Part shown: positions 44,813 to 54,344 of the stretch, one piece after another | Layout of the letters: each line of letters starts with the position of its first letter | Position numbering within the stretch: position 1 is the first letter of the stretch | Assembly (NCBI GenBank): GCA_013215375.1 | Contig: JABSRB010000022.1 | Span: 20,892-84,891 of the forward strand | DNA from: Oceanospirillaceae bacterium | Lineage (GTDB): Bacteria > Pseudomonadota > Gammaproteobacteria > Pseudomonadales > Balneatricaceae | Direction: 5' to 3' | DNA length: 64,000 nucleotides | Notes under the pieces: model-generated | Database searches by the model: none | Seen by the model: only the letters and a program-made list of their open reading frames with translations | What the model was told of the DNA's origin: nothing | Program-made: the position numbers and the translations under genes

Positions 44813-46282
44813 CTAATCGATAACCATTAAAGAGCGGTACTCGTCATAGGCAAAGTGATCGGTCATGCCCGAGATGTAATCTTGAATTAAACGACAGCGG
44901 TGGTAGTACTCCAAAGTACTGTAATCCGCTTGTGCAGTATTGAGCAATGCTAGCGCTCGCTGATAGGTAGTAATGTGCTTTTCTGGTAATTTCTTGGCTA
45001 AGTGTTTGGCGATTAAAGGTGCGTCTTTTTTATTGGCCAATACTTTGCTAAAGGTTTGGCTATCTAAAGCTAATAGCGGTTTATAAAAATCCAGCAAACC
45101 ACTGATAATGCGGTAGCCCTGTAATTCTAGCTTTTCGACCTCGCGGTGGCTAAACACATATTTGATAGCAATTTGTTTCAGTGTTTCGGTAATGGCGTGA
45201 TAACGACTCTTGTCTTCAAGAAGTGCATTGTTGTAACTGCCCTGAAATATCGCTTCAATATTCTCGATAAACTGTTCAGTGGCATGTTGCACCATCGGGT
45301 GAGATAGAGATACCCGCAAGCTAATGAAATAGCTTTGGCTAGACTTGGCGCGATCTATGTAACCTTTCATAGTATCTAAGGCATTTTGATCTTGAACGTT
45401 AAATTTATTAAACAGCACCTCTTTATAGGTGGTTGTTAACAGCTCACTTAATTGCGCGGTACTGAGAATGCCTTTTTCGACCGCATCTTCAATATCGGCG
45501 AGGCAGTAAGAGATATCATCGGCGGCTTCCATAATATAAGACAGCGGATATCGACAGCCCGGGGCTATGTTGAGATGTGCGCTAAGTTTCTCTATATAGG
45601 CAGTTTCAGAGAAGTAATAACCCACTTTTTTCATCAGATAATTTTTATCCGCGGTCACAGCCTGTTTGTTTAAAGTACCTGGGCGGGTGTATTTTAAAAT
45701 GCCCGCCGCTTGGGAAAAGGTCAAATTGAGATTTAACAGCGAGTGAATCAGCCTGATTGCTTGCGCGTTGCCCTCAAACTGTTGTAAATCCAGTGCTAAT
45801 TCCGGCCTTTTAGCAAACAAGTGCTCTGTTTCAGTGTCGCGATTAGCGGTGCTAGCTAGCGGCAAAAGATGAGTTTCAAACCACTGATTGATGGCATGCT
45901 CGCCAAAATGCCCAAAAGCTGGGTTGCCAATGTCGTGCATTAAACAAGACATCTCCACTAGCGATTCAATACAGCGCTCCAGCCCCGTTAGACCATATTG
46001 CTGCTGCTCTGATACCGTAAGCTTGGCAAAAATGCTCTGTACGATAAAGCGGCCGACCTGTTGCACTTCCATGGAATGGGTGAGTCTAGAGCGCACCGCT
46101 GCATTCTTTTCAAGGGGAAATACTTGAGTCTTTTGCTGCAACCTGCGAATCGCTGCACTGTTAATAATCCGGCCGCGATCACTCTCAAAGGCGCGCTGTA
46201 ACTGCGCACTATTGAGCCCAAGGGGAGCATTACCAAAAGGGCGTTGGGCACTGATTTTACTGCTGAAATCGATAGGACTCAT
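44813..46282 (-). CDS. dgt: dGTP triphosphohydrolase
   Basis: 489 residues, of the longer enterobacterial-type family. Cuts dGTP to deoxyguanosine and tripolyphosphate; HD-type metal enzyme. The His/Asp residues are in SRLTHSMEVQQVGR (about 64-77) and MHDIGNPAFGHFGEH (about 112-126), with a further EAADDISYCLADIEDAV helix. The stop TAG at 44813-44815 directly follows a family C repeat. The start ATG at 46282 is preceded by AAAATGAG. Confidence 0.93.
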   Translation of the reverse strand: MSPIDFSSKISAQRPFGNAPLGLNSAQLQRAFESDRGRIINSAAIRRLQQKTQVFPLEKNAAVRSRLTHSMEVQQVGRFIVQSIFAKLTVSEQQQYGLTGLERCIESLVEMSCLMHDIGNPAFGHFGEHAINQWFETHLLPLASTANRDTETEHLFAKRPELALDLQQFEGNAQAIRLIHSLLNLNLTFSQAAGILKYTRPGTLNKQAVTADKNYLMKKVGYYFSETAYIEKLSAHLNIAPGCRYPLSYIMEAADDISYCLADIEDAVEKGILSTAQLSELLTTTYKEVLFNKFNVQDQNALDTMKGYIDRAKSSQSYFISLRVSLSHPMVQHATEQFIENIEAIFQGSYNNALLEDKSRYHAITETLKQIAIKYVFSHREVEKLELQGYRIISGLLDFYKPLLALDSQTFSKVLANKKDAPLIAKHLAKKLPEKHITTYQRALALLNTAQADYSTLEYYHRCRLIQDYISGMTDHFAYDEYRSLMVID

Positions 46283-46475
46283 TTTACTAAGTGGCCTTGA
46301 AACAATGTGTTATTGAACAATACACTACTCGGTTGGTGAAGTGCTAAATTTGCGATGTATTTAGGCATAGGATGAATTCAATAGCTAGAACTTAGCGGTT
46401 GATCAGTGCTGGATATTCCTTAAATATGACAAAGGCACAACCTTTGCCAAATAGGGTTTTTCTAATATGAAAAAG

Positions 46476-46754
46476 CTAATCCATACCAATCGAAAACATG
46501 GTATCTAAATCATATTTAGAAAAGCTTTTAAAGGCGATCATGGTTTGGGTATAAGTGATTTCTTCTATCTTACCCATCTCGCCAGATACTAAATCTGCTA
46601 GTTCCTCATTATTTTTAGAGCGAATAAGCGCCACTAAATCATAGTTACCTGCCACCGAAAAAACTTCAGTAACGCCTTGCATTGCCGCTAGTTTTTCGCC
46701 TACTTCGCTTGCTTTACCACGTTCGACATTCATCAGTACTATCGTTGAAACCAT
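46476..46754 (-). CDS. Stand-alone Lrp/AsnC ligand-binding (RAM) domain protein
   Basis: 92 residues, entirely the alpha-beta ligand-binding domain of Lrp/AsnC regulators (VFSVAGNYDLVALIRSKNNEELADLV) with no helix-turn-helix. Such small proteins bind amino acids and may form mixed oligomers with full Lrp proteins. It is adjacent (319 bp) and divergent to the dimethylglycine-dehydrogenase-like gene, which might hint at sensing of a glycine-related ligand, but this is speculation. Family identification is clear; target is not. Confidence 0.85.
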   Translation of the reverse strand: MVSTIVLMNVERGKASEVGEKLAAMQGVTEVFSVAGNYDLVALIRSKNNEELADLVSGEMGKIEEITYTQTMIAFKSFSKYDLDTMFSIGMD

Positions 46755-47072
46755 GACTATTACTTCCTGTGTTAGATTCAGAATTAAGTTATCAGTTAAT
46801 GTTAGAGGAAGCCATACACTAACTCAAATTTTTTATGATGAGATCAGTTAAGTGCCTAAACAAAATTTATCGATCAATTTAAGAAAATCCCCTACATTTT
46901 TTTGACAGCACCAGAGGCTTATCTAAAACAAGTCGAATGATGACGTTAATAGATAAGTATTGCCGATTTTATTGATCTAGTATCGATCTATAACTTATAG
47001 GCGGGCTGCGCCTTATTCCTCAAAAAACAATATCAGTAATGCTGTTCTGTTACAGGCAGTATGGAGTGTTAG
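46755..47072. promoter_or_regulatory. Divergent upstream region of the flavoprotein gene
   Basis: 318 bp between two divergent genes, AT-rich. I see no repeat copy and no clear palindrome. It presumably carries both promoters. Confidence 0.4.
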
Positions 47073-49637
47073 ATGGCAAAATTTCCGAGTAGTGCAAAGG
47101 TCGTTATTATTGGTCAGGGCGGTATCGTGGGTGCCTCAGTGGTGCATCATCTTATTGAGCGAGGTTGGGATAATATTGTTGGCATCGATAAGTCTGCTGT
47201 GCCAACTGATATTGGCTCTACCGCGCATGCCTCGGATTTTTGCTTTAATACCGCCCACGATCAGATGACTATATTTACCACTAAATACAGTATCGATTTT
47301 TTTGATAAACGTGGTAATTATCAGCGCATCGGCGGTATTGAAGTGGCGCGTAAAGGTGATTCTGAGCGCATGGATGAGTTAAAGCGTCGGGTAACATCCG
47401 GTAAAGCGTTTGGCAATAATGTGCGGATGATGAGTACCGCCGAAGCTAAAGAAAAATTCCCGTTACTAGAGGAAGATATTATTCAAGGGGCGCTCTGGGA
47501 TCCAGATGCTGGCCTAGTGATTCCCAGGTCACAAACGGTGGCGGGCGACTTAGTGGATGAAGCGGTAGCCTCTGGCAAGTTGCAAGTCTTTGCCAATACC
47601 TCCTGTACCGGTTTAAAAATAGAGAACGGGCGTATTAAAGGGGTAGAGACCGAACGCGGCTATATCGAGGCGGATTATGTGGTGGTTTGTGCGGGTCTTT
47701 GGGGGCGTTTAATCGCCGAGATGGCCGGGGAAGATTTACCGGTGATGCCGGTAGATCACCCGTTAACCTTTTTCAAAGGCTTTGATACTTTTGCTAATAC
47801 GGGTAAAGAAATAGGCTACCCATTACTACGAGATCAGGGGAACTCCGCCTATTTACGCGATACCGGCGATCCAAAGACTGCCGAGGGCGGGCAGTTGGAG
47901 TGGGGTTACTACGAGGAGAAAGAACCGCGGATGTGCCACCCGCGCGATATTTTAGAGAAAGAATTTGCACGTCTTTCGCCCTCCCAGCGCGACTTAGACC
48001 TTGAAGAGGTGATAGATCCATTAGAGCGGGCTATAGAGCTTACCCCAGTACTAGGAGAGTTAGGTTACGATGACAAATATTCGTTCAATGGTCTACTGCA
48101 AGTGACAGCTGATGGCGGCCCCTCAATTGGCGAATCTGCCAATGTACGTGGGCTTTGGTACGGGGTATCGGTGTGGGTGAAAGACGGCCCTGGCACCGGC
48201 AAGGTAATTGCCGATTGGATGACTGATGGGCGCACCGAATTTGATCACTCCAGCATCGATGTGGCGCGTGCTTATCCGTTTCAATGTGAAGAACAGTACA
48301 TTCACGATCGCTGCTATGAGTCGGCCTTTAAAATTTACAATCCACCGGTACACAATCGTGAGCCCTACACCGCAGCACGCGGCAAATTTCGCAGCCCGTT
48401 TTGGGAGCGCGAGAAGGCGTTAGGTGGCTACTTCATGGAGCTTTGTGGTTGGGAGCGTGCGCATGGCTATGCCAGTAACGAGCATCTACTAGAAGAATAC
48501 GGCGACAAGGTACCCGTGCGAGAAGCGGAGTGGGATAGCCGCCACTTCTACAGGGTAAGTAACGCTGAACATCTAAAAATGACGGAAGATGTCGGCATGA
48601 TCAACCTCTCTCACTTCGCCATTGTCGATGTCACAGGCCCCGATGCCGCGGCGCTGATGGAGTTCGCTTGTGTCGCTAAAGTGGGCGGTGATACTCCCGT
48701 TGGTAAAGGTGTTTATACGCACTTCCTCAATGATGTTGGTGGGGTACGTGCTGATTTAACGGTATTGCGTTTAGGCGAAAATCACTACCGCTTTATCGAT
48801 GGTGCCGATGCTGGGCATCGTGATTTGGTGTGGATCAAGCGTATGGCGCAGGATTTTGGCTACGATGCACAAGTGACTAATCGCACTACCGATTATGGTT
48901 GCCTGGGTGTGTGGGGACCTAATGCCCGTGCTACTTTAGAGAAAATCGTTGATGATCCAGCATCCATCAGCTTGGAAAACTACCCCTTTGCCGCAGTTAA
49001 AGACATTGTTATCAATGGCATTACCTACATGGGCTTTAGGATTTCATACGTGGGTGAGCAAGGTTGGGAAATTCACTTCGAGATGAAAGATGGCTTGGCA
49101 CTGTGGGATGCTCTTTTTGAACTGGGCGTTACCCCAGTAGGTATCGAAACCTATGCCAATAGTCGTCGTTTAGAAAAGAGTCTGCGTTTACAAAACGCCG
49201 ATATCTTAACCGAGTACAATTTATTGGAAGTAGATCTGGCCCGTAAAATAGTGAAGAAGGCCGATTTCTACGGAAAGGAAGCTTACGTTGCGCATCGCGC
49301 TCGCGAACATCAACCCGCTTATCTGTGTACTTTAACCATGAACGATAACATCGATGCTAACGGCGTGGCACGCTATCCGGTAGGTAACTGCCCGATCCTA
49401 GATCCTGAAACGGGTGAGACCTTGATCGACTCGCAAGGGCGTCGCTCCTACACCACCAGTATCGTTTTTGGGCCCACTATTGGTAAGAATATAGCCTTGG
49501 CCTATTTACCTTACGAATACTGCCAGAAGGGCCGTGAGCTAGCGATGGAATACTTCGGAGATACTTACACCGTCACAGTGCAAGGCGTAGGTTATGAAGC
49601 ACTTTATGATCCTGAGAATGGCAAGCCCAGATCTTAA
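47073..49637 (+). CDS. FAD-dependent oxidoreductase / GcvT fusion (dimethylglycine or sarcosine dehydrogenase-like)
   Basis: 854 residues. The N-terminal DAO domain (about 8-400) has the FAD motif GQGGIVGAS (14-22) and GSTAHASDF at 49-57, whose His aligns with the covalent-FAD histidine of dimethylglycine dehydrogenases. An FAO_M-like linker (400-460) follows, then a GcvT/aminomethyltransferase domain (about 490-850) that would capture formaldehyde on THF as 5,10-methylene-THF. It likely oxidises an N-methyl (dimethylglycine, sarcosine or similar). Part of the C1 neighbourhood but on its own transcript, ended by a terminator. Exact substrate unproven. Confidence 0.85.
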   Translation: MAKFPSSAKVVIIGQGGIVGASVVHHLIERGWDNIVGIDKSAVPTDIGSTAHASDFCFNTAHDQMTIFTTKYSIDFFDKRGNYQRIGGIEVARKGDSERMDELKRRVTSGKAFGNNVRMMSTAEAKEKFPLLEEDIIQGALWDPDAGLVIPRSQTVAGDLVDEAVASGKLQVFANTSCTGLKIENGRIKGVETERGYIEADYVVVCAGLWGRLIAEMAGEDLPVMPVDHPLTFFKGFDTFANTGKEIGYPLLRDQGNSAYLRDTGDPKTAEGGQLEWGYYEEKEPRMCHPRDILEKEFARLSPSQRDLDLEEVIDPLERAIELTPVLGELGYDDKYSFNGLLQVTADGGPSIGESANVRGLWYGVSVWVKDGPGTGKVIADWMTDGRTEFDHSSIDVARAYPFQCEEQYIHDRCYESAFKIYNPPVHNREPYTAARGKFRSPFWEREKALGGYFMELCGWERAHGYASNEHLLEEYGDKVPVREAEWDSRHFYRVSNAEHLKMTEDVGMINLSHFAIVDVTGPDAAALMEFACVAKVGGDTPVGKGVYTHFLNDVGGVRADLTVLRLGENHYRFIDGADAGHRDLVWIKRMAQDFGYDAQVTNRTTDYGCLGVWGPNARATLEKIVDDPASISLENYPFAAVKDIVINGITYMGFRISYVGEQGWEIHFEMKDGLALWDALFELGVTPVGIETYANSRRLEKSLRLQNADILTEYNLLEVDLARKIVKKADFYGKEAYVAHRAREHQPAYLCTLTMNDNIDANGVARYPVGNCPILDPETGETLIDSQGRRSYTTSIVFGPTIGKNIALAYLPYEYCQKGRELAMEYFGDTYTVTVQGVGYEALYDPENGKPRS

Positions 49638-49672
49638 AAAAACCTGAGTGAGGTTTAATTAAGGAGCTAAAC

Positions 49673-49698
49673 AAAAGCCGGTGATTCACCGGCTTTTA
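49673..49698. terminator. Bidirectional terminator
   Basis: AAAAGCCGGTGA TTCACCGGCTTTT, a perfect stem between two converging genes. It overlaps the last codons of the minus-strand acetyltransferase. Confidence 0.9.
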
Positions 49699-50207
49699 TG
49701 TTCAGGATTTAACGCTAATTGATAAAATAAAGATTCATCATCCGCACTGCTGGTTCGTACAAAACCCAACTTCAATAAAAGTTTACAAGAGCCTATATTA
49801 TCAGCCCCGACACCGGCGATCAGTGTGTCCCATTGCCTATGCGTTTTCGCCCAGTTAATAAAACCGCTTAAAGCCTCTTTAGCTAAGCCCTGTCGCCAAT
49901 AATTCTCTGCGAGTAAATAGCCAATATGGGCGTGTCGTCCATCAGTATAGGCAAAAATAAAACCTATCAGTTGCTGGGTATCATGGGTTTTAATCACCAG
50001 CATACGGCTCTCACAAAGCATCTTTTGATACCAGAGATCGGCATCTTGCTCGCTGACAATGTTATGAAAATAATTGGGGAGTTGCTGTACCACATTGGGC
50101 GTGAGTATGTTCAAAGCCGCCTTCAATAGCGGCTGTCTATCTTTGCCAGCGATGGGTGAACTCAGCTCATGGATCACTAATCTCTGGGTGCTAAATGTGG
50201 CTGACAT
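49686..50207 (-). CDS. GNAT-family N-acetyltransferase (RimJ/RimL-like)
   Basis: 173 residues from the ATG at 50207 (MSATFSTQRLVIHEL). The frame extends 17 codons further upstream, overlapping the next gene; the shorter start fits the family (TQRLVI..). The acetyl-CoA loop region HIGYLLAENYWRQGLAKEALSGF and the C-terminal NIGSCKLLLKLGF are typical. The acceptor is unknown. It starts 17 bp after the stop of the membrane-protein gene. Confidence 0.85.
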   Translation of the reverse strand: MSATFSTQRLVIHELSSPIAGKDRQPLLKAALNILTPNVVQQLPNYFHNIVSEQDADLWYQKMLCESRMLVIKTHDTQQLIGFIFAYTDGRHAHIGYLLAENYWRQGLAKEALSGFINWAKTHRQWDTLIAGVGADNIGSCKLLLKLGFVRTSSADDESLFYQLALNPEHKSR

Positions 50208-50223
50208 AAAAGGCTCTAATAAA

Positions 50224-50652
50224 TTACAAAGGCAGCTGGGTGATGGAGTATCTAGCATAGGCGAGCAGAATGAAAGTTAGTAACGCTAATAGAGATGAGG
50301 CAATGCCGGCAATTTTGGAGAGCAGCCAGCCGACGATACCTATCGAGAGGGTAAACAGGAAAAATGCGCTGGTTGCCGCCGAGGTGCCGATGTTCCTAAT
50401 ATGACTAATATCGTTGAGTAAAACATCCGAGAACTCCTTGACTGCCACTACCTGCAAACTTAAGGCCACATCAATATAGAGGGCAATTAAAAATGCGAAG
50501 CCGCTTAAAATAAAGGAGATAAAACACACGGAGGCTAAGTGGCTCTCTAAGCGCGCTTTGATAATTTGTATCGCAATCGAGAAAGAGAATCCGGCCATTA
50601 AGCTACTGATAAAGGCGACTTGACCGCTTTGTAACTCAAGTATTTCATTCAT
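50224..50652 (-). CDS. Hypothetical membrane protein
   Basis: 142 residues with four predicted membrane segments (about 11-31, 38-60, 91-110, 113-133). No family recognised. Charged loops are short. It starts at the ATG at 50652 and precedes the GNAT gene on the same strand with a 17-bp gap, so cotranscription is likely. Confidence 0.6.
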   Translation of the reverse strand: MNEILELQSGQVAFISSLMAGFSFSIAIQIIKARLESHLASVCFISFILSGFAFLIALYIDVALSLQVVAVKEFSDVLLNDISHIRNIGTSAATSAFFLFTLSIGIVGWLLSKIAGIASSLLALLTFILLAYARYSITQLPL

Positions 50653-50772
50653 AGTAAGTCCCTTTTATCTAAGTGAATTAGCTGTTTTGTGAAACATATT
50701 ATGTCAGTATACGTCACAAATGAGCGATTAGATTTTTACGTTTTCATTGTAAACCCTGAGATATAGCACCGC

Positions 50773-51690
50773 ATGCAGTTACCCTTAGTTACTCACCCCC
50801 ATTACAGTTATGAATTCAGTGATAAACATCGCTTTCCGATGCAAAAATTCCGCCTGCTACATCAGTATTTAACAGAGCAGGGCATTGCGCACGCCGATAA
50901 TACCTTTCGTCCGGCCAGGGCTAAAATGGCGTTGTTAGAACATGCCCACTGTCCCAAATATTTGGCACGTTTTGTCGAGAATAAACAAGATAAACAAGAG
51001 CTAAGGCGTATGGGTTTGCCCTGGTCTGATGCATTGGTGAAGCGGACTTTGATATCACCGGTCGGCACTTTATTAACCTGCCAGCTAGCGCTAAAGCACT
51101 CAATGGCCTGTCATTTAGCCGGTGGTACCCATCACGCTCACTACGACTTTGCCTCGGGCTACTGCATACTCAACGATTTAGCGATTGCCGCTAAAGTGCT
51201 GTTAGCGCAGGGGCTAGTTAAAAAAATCCTGATCTTTGATACCGATGTACATCAAGGAGACGGTACCGCACGTATTTTAGCCAATGATCCCAACGCCTTT
51301 ACCTGTTCGGTGCACTGCGAGAAAAATTTCCCCGCTAGAAAAGCCCAAAGTGATTTAGATATTAATGTGCCGGTGGGCAGTAGCACTGAGCAATATTTGC
51401 AAATTATGAGTGAGGGGTTTGAGCGGGCAATAGCCCTGAGTCAGCCTGATTTGGTGATCTATGATGCGGGCGTTGATATTTATACAGATGATCCACTAGG
51501 GTTGATTAATGTCAGTCATGAAGGTATTAGACAGCGCGATCACTATGTGCTCAAGCGTTGCCTCGCTCTTAATATTCCCGTAGCCACAGTGATTGGTGGT
51601 GGCTACGATAAGGATGAGTTCGCCTTAGCCAAACGTCATGCGCTGGTAACAGAGGAAGCTCATAAGCTTTGGGCACAATTTATTGCATAA
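50773..51690 (+). CDS. Histone deacetylase family (class IV-like) deacetylase
   Basis: 305 residues. The zinc-site and active-site pattern is present: GGTHHAHYDFASGYCILNDLA (His-His pair), FDTDVHQGDGTARI (Asp-x-His) and YDAGVDIYTDDPLG (second Asp), with GGGYDKDE as the tyrosine loop. It removes acyl groups from proteins, polyamines or small molecules; bacterial members often act on acetylpolyamines or acetoin-type substrates. It starts with an ATG at 50773 and has no operon partner. Substrate unknown. Confidence 0.88.
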   Translation: MQLPLVTHPHYSYEFSDKHRFPMQKFRLLHQYLTEQGIAHADNTFRPARAKMALLEHAHCPKYLARFVENKQDKQELRRMGLPWSDALVKRTLISPVGTLLTCQLALKHSMACHLAGGTHHAHYDFASGYCILNDLAIAAKVLLAQGLVKKILIFDTDVHQGDGTARILANDPNAFTCSVHCEKNFPARKAQSDLDINVPVGSSTEQYLQIMSEGFERAIALSQPDLVIYDAGVDIYTDDPLGLINVSHEGIRQRDHYVLKRCLALNIPVATVIGGGYDKDEFALAKRHALVTEEAHKLWAQFIA

Positions 51691-51704
51691 ATGCCTATCT
51701 CAGG

Positions 51705-52997
51705 TTAGGCCGGTAGTAAAACTTCATTGCTTAGCTTTTTTGGCGTAGAAAAATGGATACAAGTACTTACTACCTGATTTCTGCCTTGCTCTTTAGCTTC
51801 ATAAAGCGCCAAATCCGCTTTTTTTATCAGCCCCTCTAGGGAATCGTCGGTCAGTGTTGCTACTCCTATGCTTAAAGTGAACGATAAAGTTTTATTAGTG
51901 GTGCGGTATTTAGTGCTGGCTATCTTTTGGCGAAATGACTCAAGTATTTGCATGGTTTTATCTAAATTTATAGCGTCGAAAATAACAATAAACTCTTCCC
52001 CGCCATAACGAGCAACGGTGTATTCAGAAAAGGCATGTTTAAGCTGTTTCGACAGTTGGATTAAGATAGCATCGCCAGCGTCATGGCCATATTCATCATT
52101 TATTTTCTTGAAGTGATCAATGTCTAAAAGAGCAATATTTAACGAAGAATGGGCACTCTTGGCCTGCTCATGTAATTTTTTTGCCTGGGTGAAAAAATAA
52201 CGGCGATTGTGCAGCATCGTTAAATAATCGCGGTTGGCAGAGTCGGTGATTTTCTGAATAAGCTTGATTTCCTCCATGGTCTTCAATATTCGCCACTGGA
52301 ACTCTTCATGGATAAAAGGGGTGATTAGGAAATCATTGGCGCCATTTTTGATAAATTGAGCCGATAGTGTAGGGTCATTTGAGGAAGACAATCCGATGAT
52401 CGGGAAGATGTCTCGGGTGCGGGTTTTGCGGATATTGCGGATGAGCTCTATGCCATCCATTTCTGGCATATTAAAATCGGTAATTAATAACCCAATCTCT
52501 GGATTTTCCTTAATGGCATTTAGTGCTTCAATACCGTTGACCGCCTCTTGTACGTTAAACAGCATTTGCTCTAAATGCCTGCGAATATGACGGCGTAACA
52601 AGGCCGAATCATCCGCTAATAATACCGTGACATTTTTATTATAATGAATTTGGTTGGCGAGTTTAATAGCGTGAAAGTATGAATCTCGATTCTCTTTTAA
52701 AATATAATCGAGCACGCCTTTATCAAGCATTTGCTGTTTCTTTGCATCGTCCATTGATGCGGTCAGCACAATAGTCGCTATCCCCTCATCTAATAGAGAA
52801 TCGACAATTTCGCCATTGGGCGCGTCGGGTAGATGCAAATCTGCCAGAGCTAAAAAATACTCATTGCAAGAGATTAGTCTTTCGGCTTCCTGCTTGGTCG
52901 CCGCTATATCGAACATGCAATCGAGCTCTGCTTCGGCCACGTGCTTGATGACTTTTTGCATCATCACACTATCTTCAATAATCAGTAATTTAGACAT
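51705..52997 (-). CDS. Two-receiver diguanylate cyclase (REC-REC-GGDEF)
   Basis: 430 residues. REC1 (1-120) has the acidic pair and likely phospho-Asp in LADLHLPD; REC2 (about 128-245) has LLADDS and phospho-Asp in ITDFNMPEMDG. A GGDEF domain (about 255-415) holds the active signature YGGEEF. The RxxD inhibition site five residues before is not there (FSEY instead), so product feedback may be lost. It makes c-di-GMP. No adjacent histidine kinase. The start ATG is at 52997. Confidence 0.93.
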   Translation of the reverse strand: MSKLLIIEDSVMMQKVIKHVAEAELDCMFDIAATKQEAERLISCNEYFLALADLHLPDAPNGEIVDSLLDEGIATIVLTASMDDAKKQQMLDKGVLDYILKENRDSYFHAIKLANQIHYNKNVTVLLADDSALLRRHIRRHLEQMLFNVQEAVNGIEALNAIKENPEIGLLITDFNMPEMDGIELIRNIRKTRTRDIFPIIGLSSSNDPTLSAQFIKNGANDFLITPFIHEEFQWRILKTMEEIKLIQKITDSANRDYLTMLHNRRYFFTQAKKLHEQAKSAHSSLNIALLDIDHFKKINDEYGHDAGDAILIQLSKQLKHAFSEYTVARYGGEEFIVIFDAINLDKTMQILESFRQKIASTKYRTTNKTLSFTLSIGVATLTDDSLEGLIKKADLALYEAKEQGRNQVVSTCIHFSTPKKLSNEVLLPA

Positions 52998-53423
52998 AAT
53001 TCCTCTGATCTGTGTCCCTACAGTGAGTATTCCAAGTTAAATATAGTACAAAGACCTGTTTTAACTAGTTTCGAAAGGTATTCATAAAAAATAACTTCAC
53101 CTGGCAATTATACGGGAGTGAATAAAAACAAAAGCTTAACAGATGGTAAATATAGTAAATTTACTGATTTAATTTAAAAACATAGCGGCATGTATGTGGC
53201 GTATATTAATTTATTGTAAAGCATAAAAGTGCCGAAAATTCTTAACTCAGTAGCAGTTTCAGTAAATCAGGCATATCTTTAGCGTAAAACTGCAATATTT
53301 CCCCTATTAAACGCATTGCATTTGGCTGTTTAAAACAAGTGTCGCTTTCGCGCATTTTTTCGTCGCTACAATGTCAGCATCCAAAGGCGTGTGATCATAA
53401 TCTAAGCAAAGCAGTTCACTTAA
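52998..53423. other. Non-coding gap before the family C element
   Basis: About 425 bp of AT-rich DNA upstream of the diguanylate cyclase gene. I see no gene or strong signal; it should hold that gene's promoter. Confidence 0.4.
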
Positions 53424-53592
53424 CTAGTTCTCATCCAGAAACGGGGGCGTAGCGAGGGAGACACAATTGCTTGAGATGCACGATACTAGATGTGGGCGTT
53501 TGGTCATTCCAAATAACTACATCTAGTAGTGAGCAGATCGAGCTAGTGGGGCTTTCGCAGTAGACATCTGTTTCTGGATGGGAACTAACTAG
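53424..53592 (+). mobile_element. Family C MITE-like element, copy 3, directly ahead of the corrinoid operon
   Basis: 169 bp bounded by CTAG (53424-53427 and 53589-53592). Terminal inverted repeats are CTAGTTCTCATCCAGAAACG ... GTTTCTGGATGGGAACTAAC(TAG). An inner stem ACTAGATGT / ACATCTAGT encloses TTTGG TCATT CCAAA. It is almost identical to the reverse of 1572-1740. Its right end is 33 bp before the start of the corrinoid protein gene, so it could carry or displace the operon promoter. Confidence 0.83.
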
Positions 53593-53625
53593 TAAGCCTT
53601 AAAAATAGACGATTAGGATATAGCC

Positions 53626-54327
53626 ATGTCTGATGATAATTATGATGAAGAAGAATTAGACCTCTCCAGTTTAGATGACGATGAGCTTGTAGAGCAGATG
53701 CACGATGATCTCTATGACGGCATGGCTGAAGAAGTAGTGGAGGGCACGCAATTATTGCTTGCCCGCGGCTGGACGCCAGATAAAGTACTTAATGATGCCC
53801 TCGTCGGTGGCATGGCAATTGTCGGTGTTGATTTTCGTGACGGTATCTTGTTTGTACCAGAAGTTTTAAGCGCGGCGGGATCGATGAAAGCCGGGATGGC
53901 TATTTTACGTCCTTTGTTGGCTGAAACCGGTGCTGAATCGGTCGGTAAAATGGTGATTGGTACAGTAAAAGGCGATATCCACGATATTGGTAAAAATTTA
54001 GTGGCGATGATGATGGAAGGCGCAGGCTTTGAAGTCATTGATTTGGGTATCAATATCCCCGTTGAAAAATACTTAGAAGCCCTTGAAGAGCATCAGCCAG
54101 ATATTCTCGGTATGTCAGCACTGCTTACCACCACTATGCCTTATATGAAAGTGGTCATCGATACTATGAAAGAGCAAGGTATTCGCGATGATTACATAGT
54201 GCTAGTCGGCGGTGCGCCCCTCAATCAAGAGTTTGGCGATGCGGTGGGTGCCGATGGCTATTGTCGCGATGCGGCGATTACGGTGGATATGGCCAAAGAG
54301 ATGATCGCGCAAAAACGCGCGGCTTAA
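53626..54327 (+). CDS. Corrinoid (B12-binding) methyl carrier protein
   Basis: 233 residues, MtbC/MtgC/MttC type. An acidic N-terminal extension (1-22) is followed by a helical cap domain (about 25-95) and the Rossmann B12 domain with the cobalt-ligand motif GDIHDIGKNL (His119). The conserved GMSALLTTTMPYM and GGAPLN segments follow. It carries the methyl group between a substrate methyltransferase and methyl-THF methyltransferase. First gene of the operon. The ATG at 53626 follows TTAGGATATAGCC. Confidence 0.96.
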   Translation: MSDDNYDEEELDLSSLDDDELVEQMHDDLYDGMAEEVVEGTQLLLARGWTPDKVLNDALVGGMAIVGVDFRDGILFVPEVLSAAGSMKAGMAILRPLLAETGAESVGKMVIGTVKGDIHDIGKNLVAMMMEGAGFEVIDLGINIPVEKYLEALEEHQPDILGMSALLTTTMPYMKVVIDTMKEQGIRDDYIVLVGGAPLNQEFGDAVGADGYCRDAAITVDMAKEMIAQKRAA

Positions 54328-54344
54328 ACTTTAGTTTATTGCTA

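Noticed and set aside
46433..46454. Terminator after the Lrp-domain gene
   Set aside because: A short stem (GGCAAAGG / CCTTTGTC on the minus strand) exists but has no T-run; not strong enough to list as a feature.
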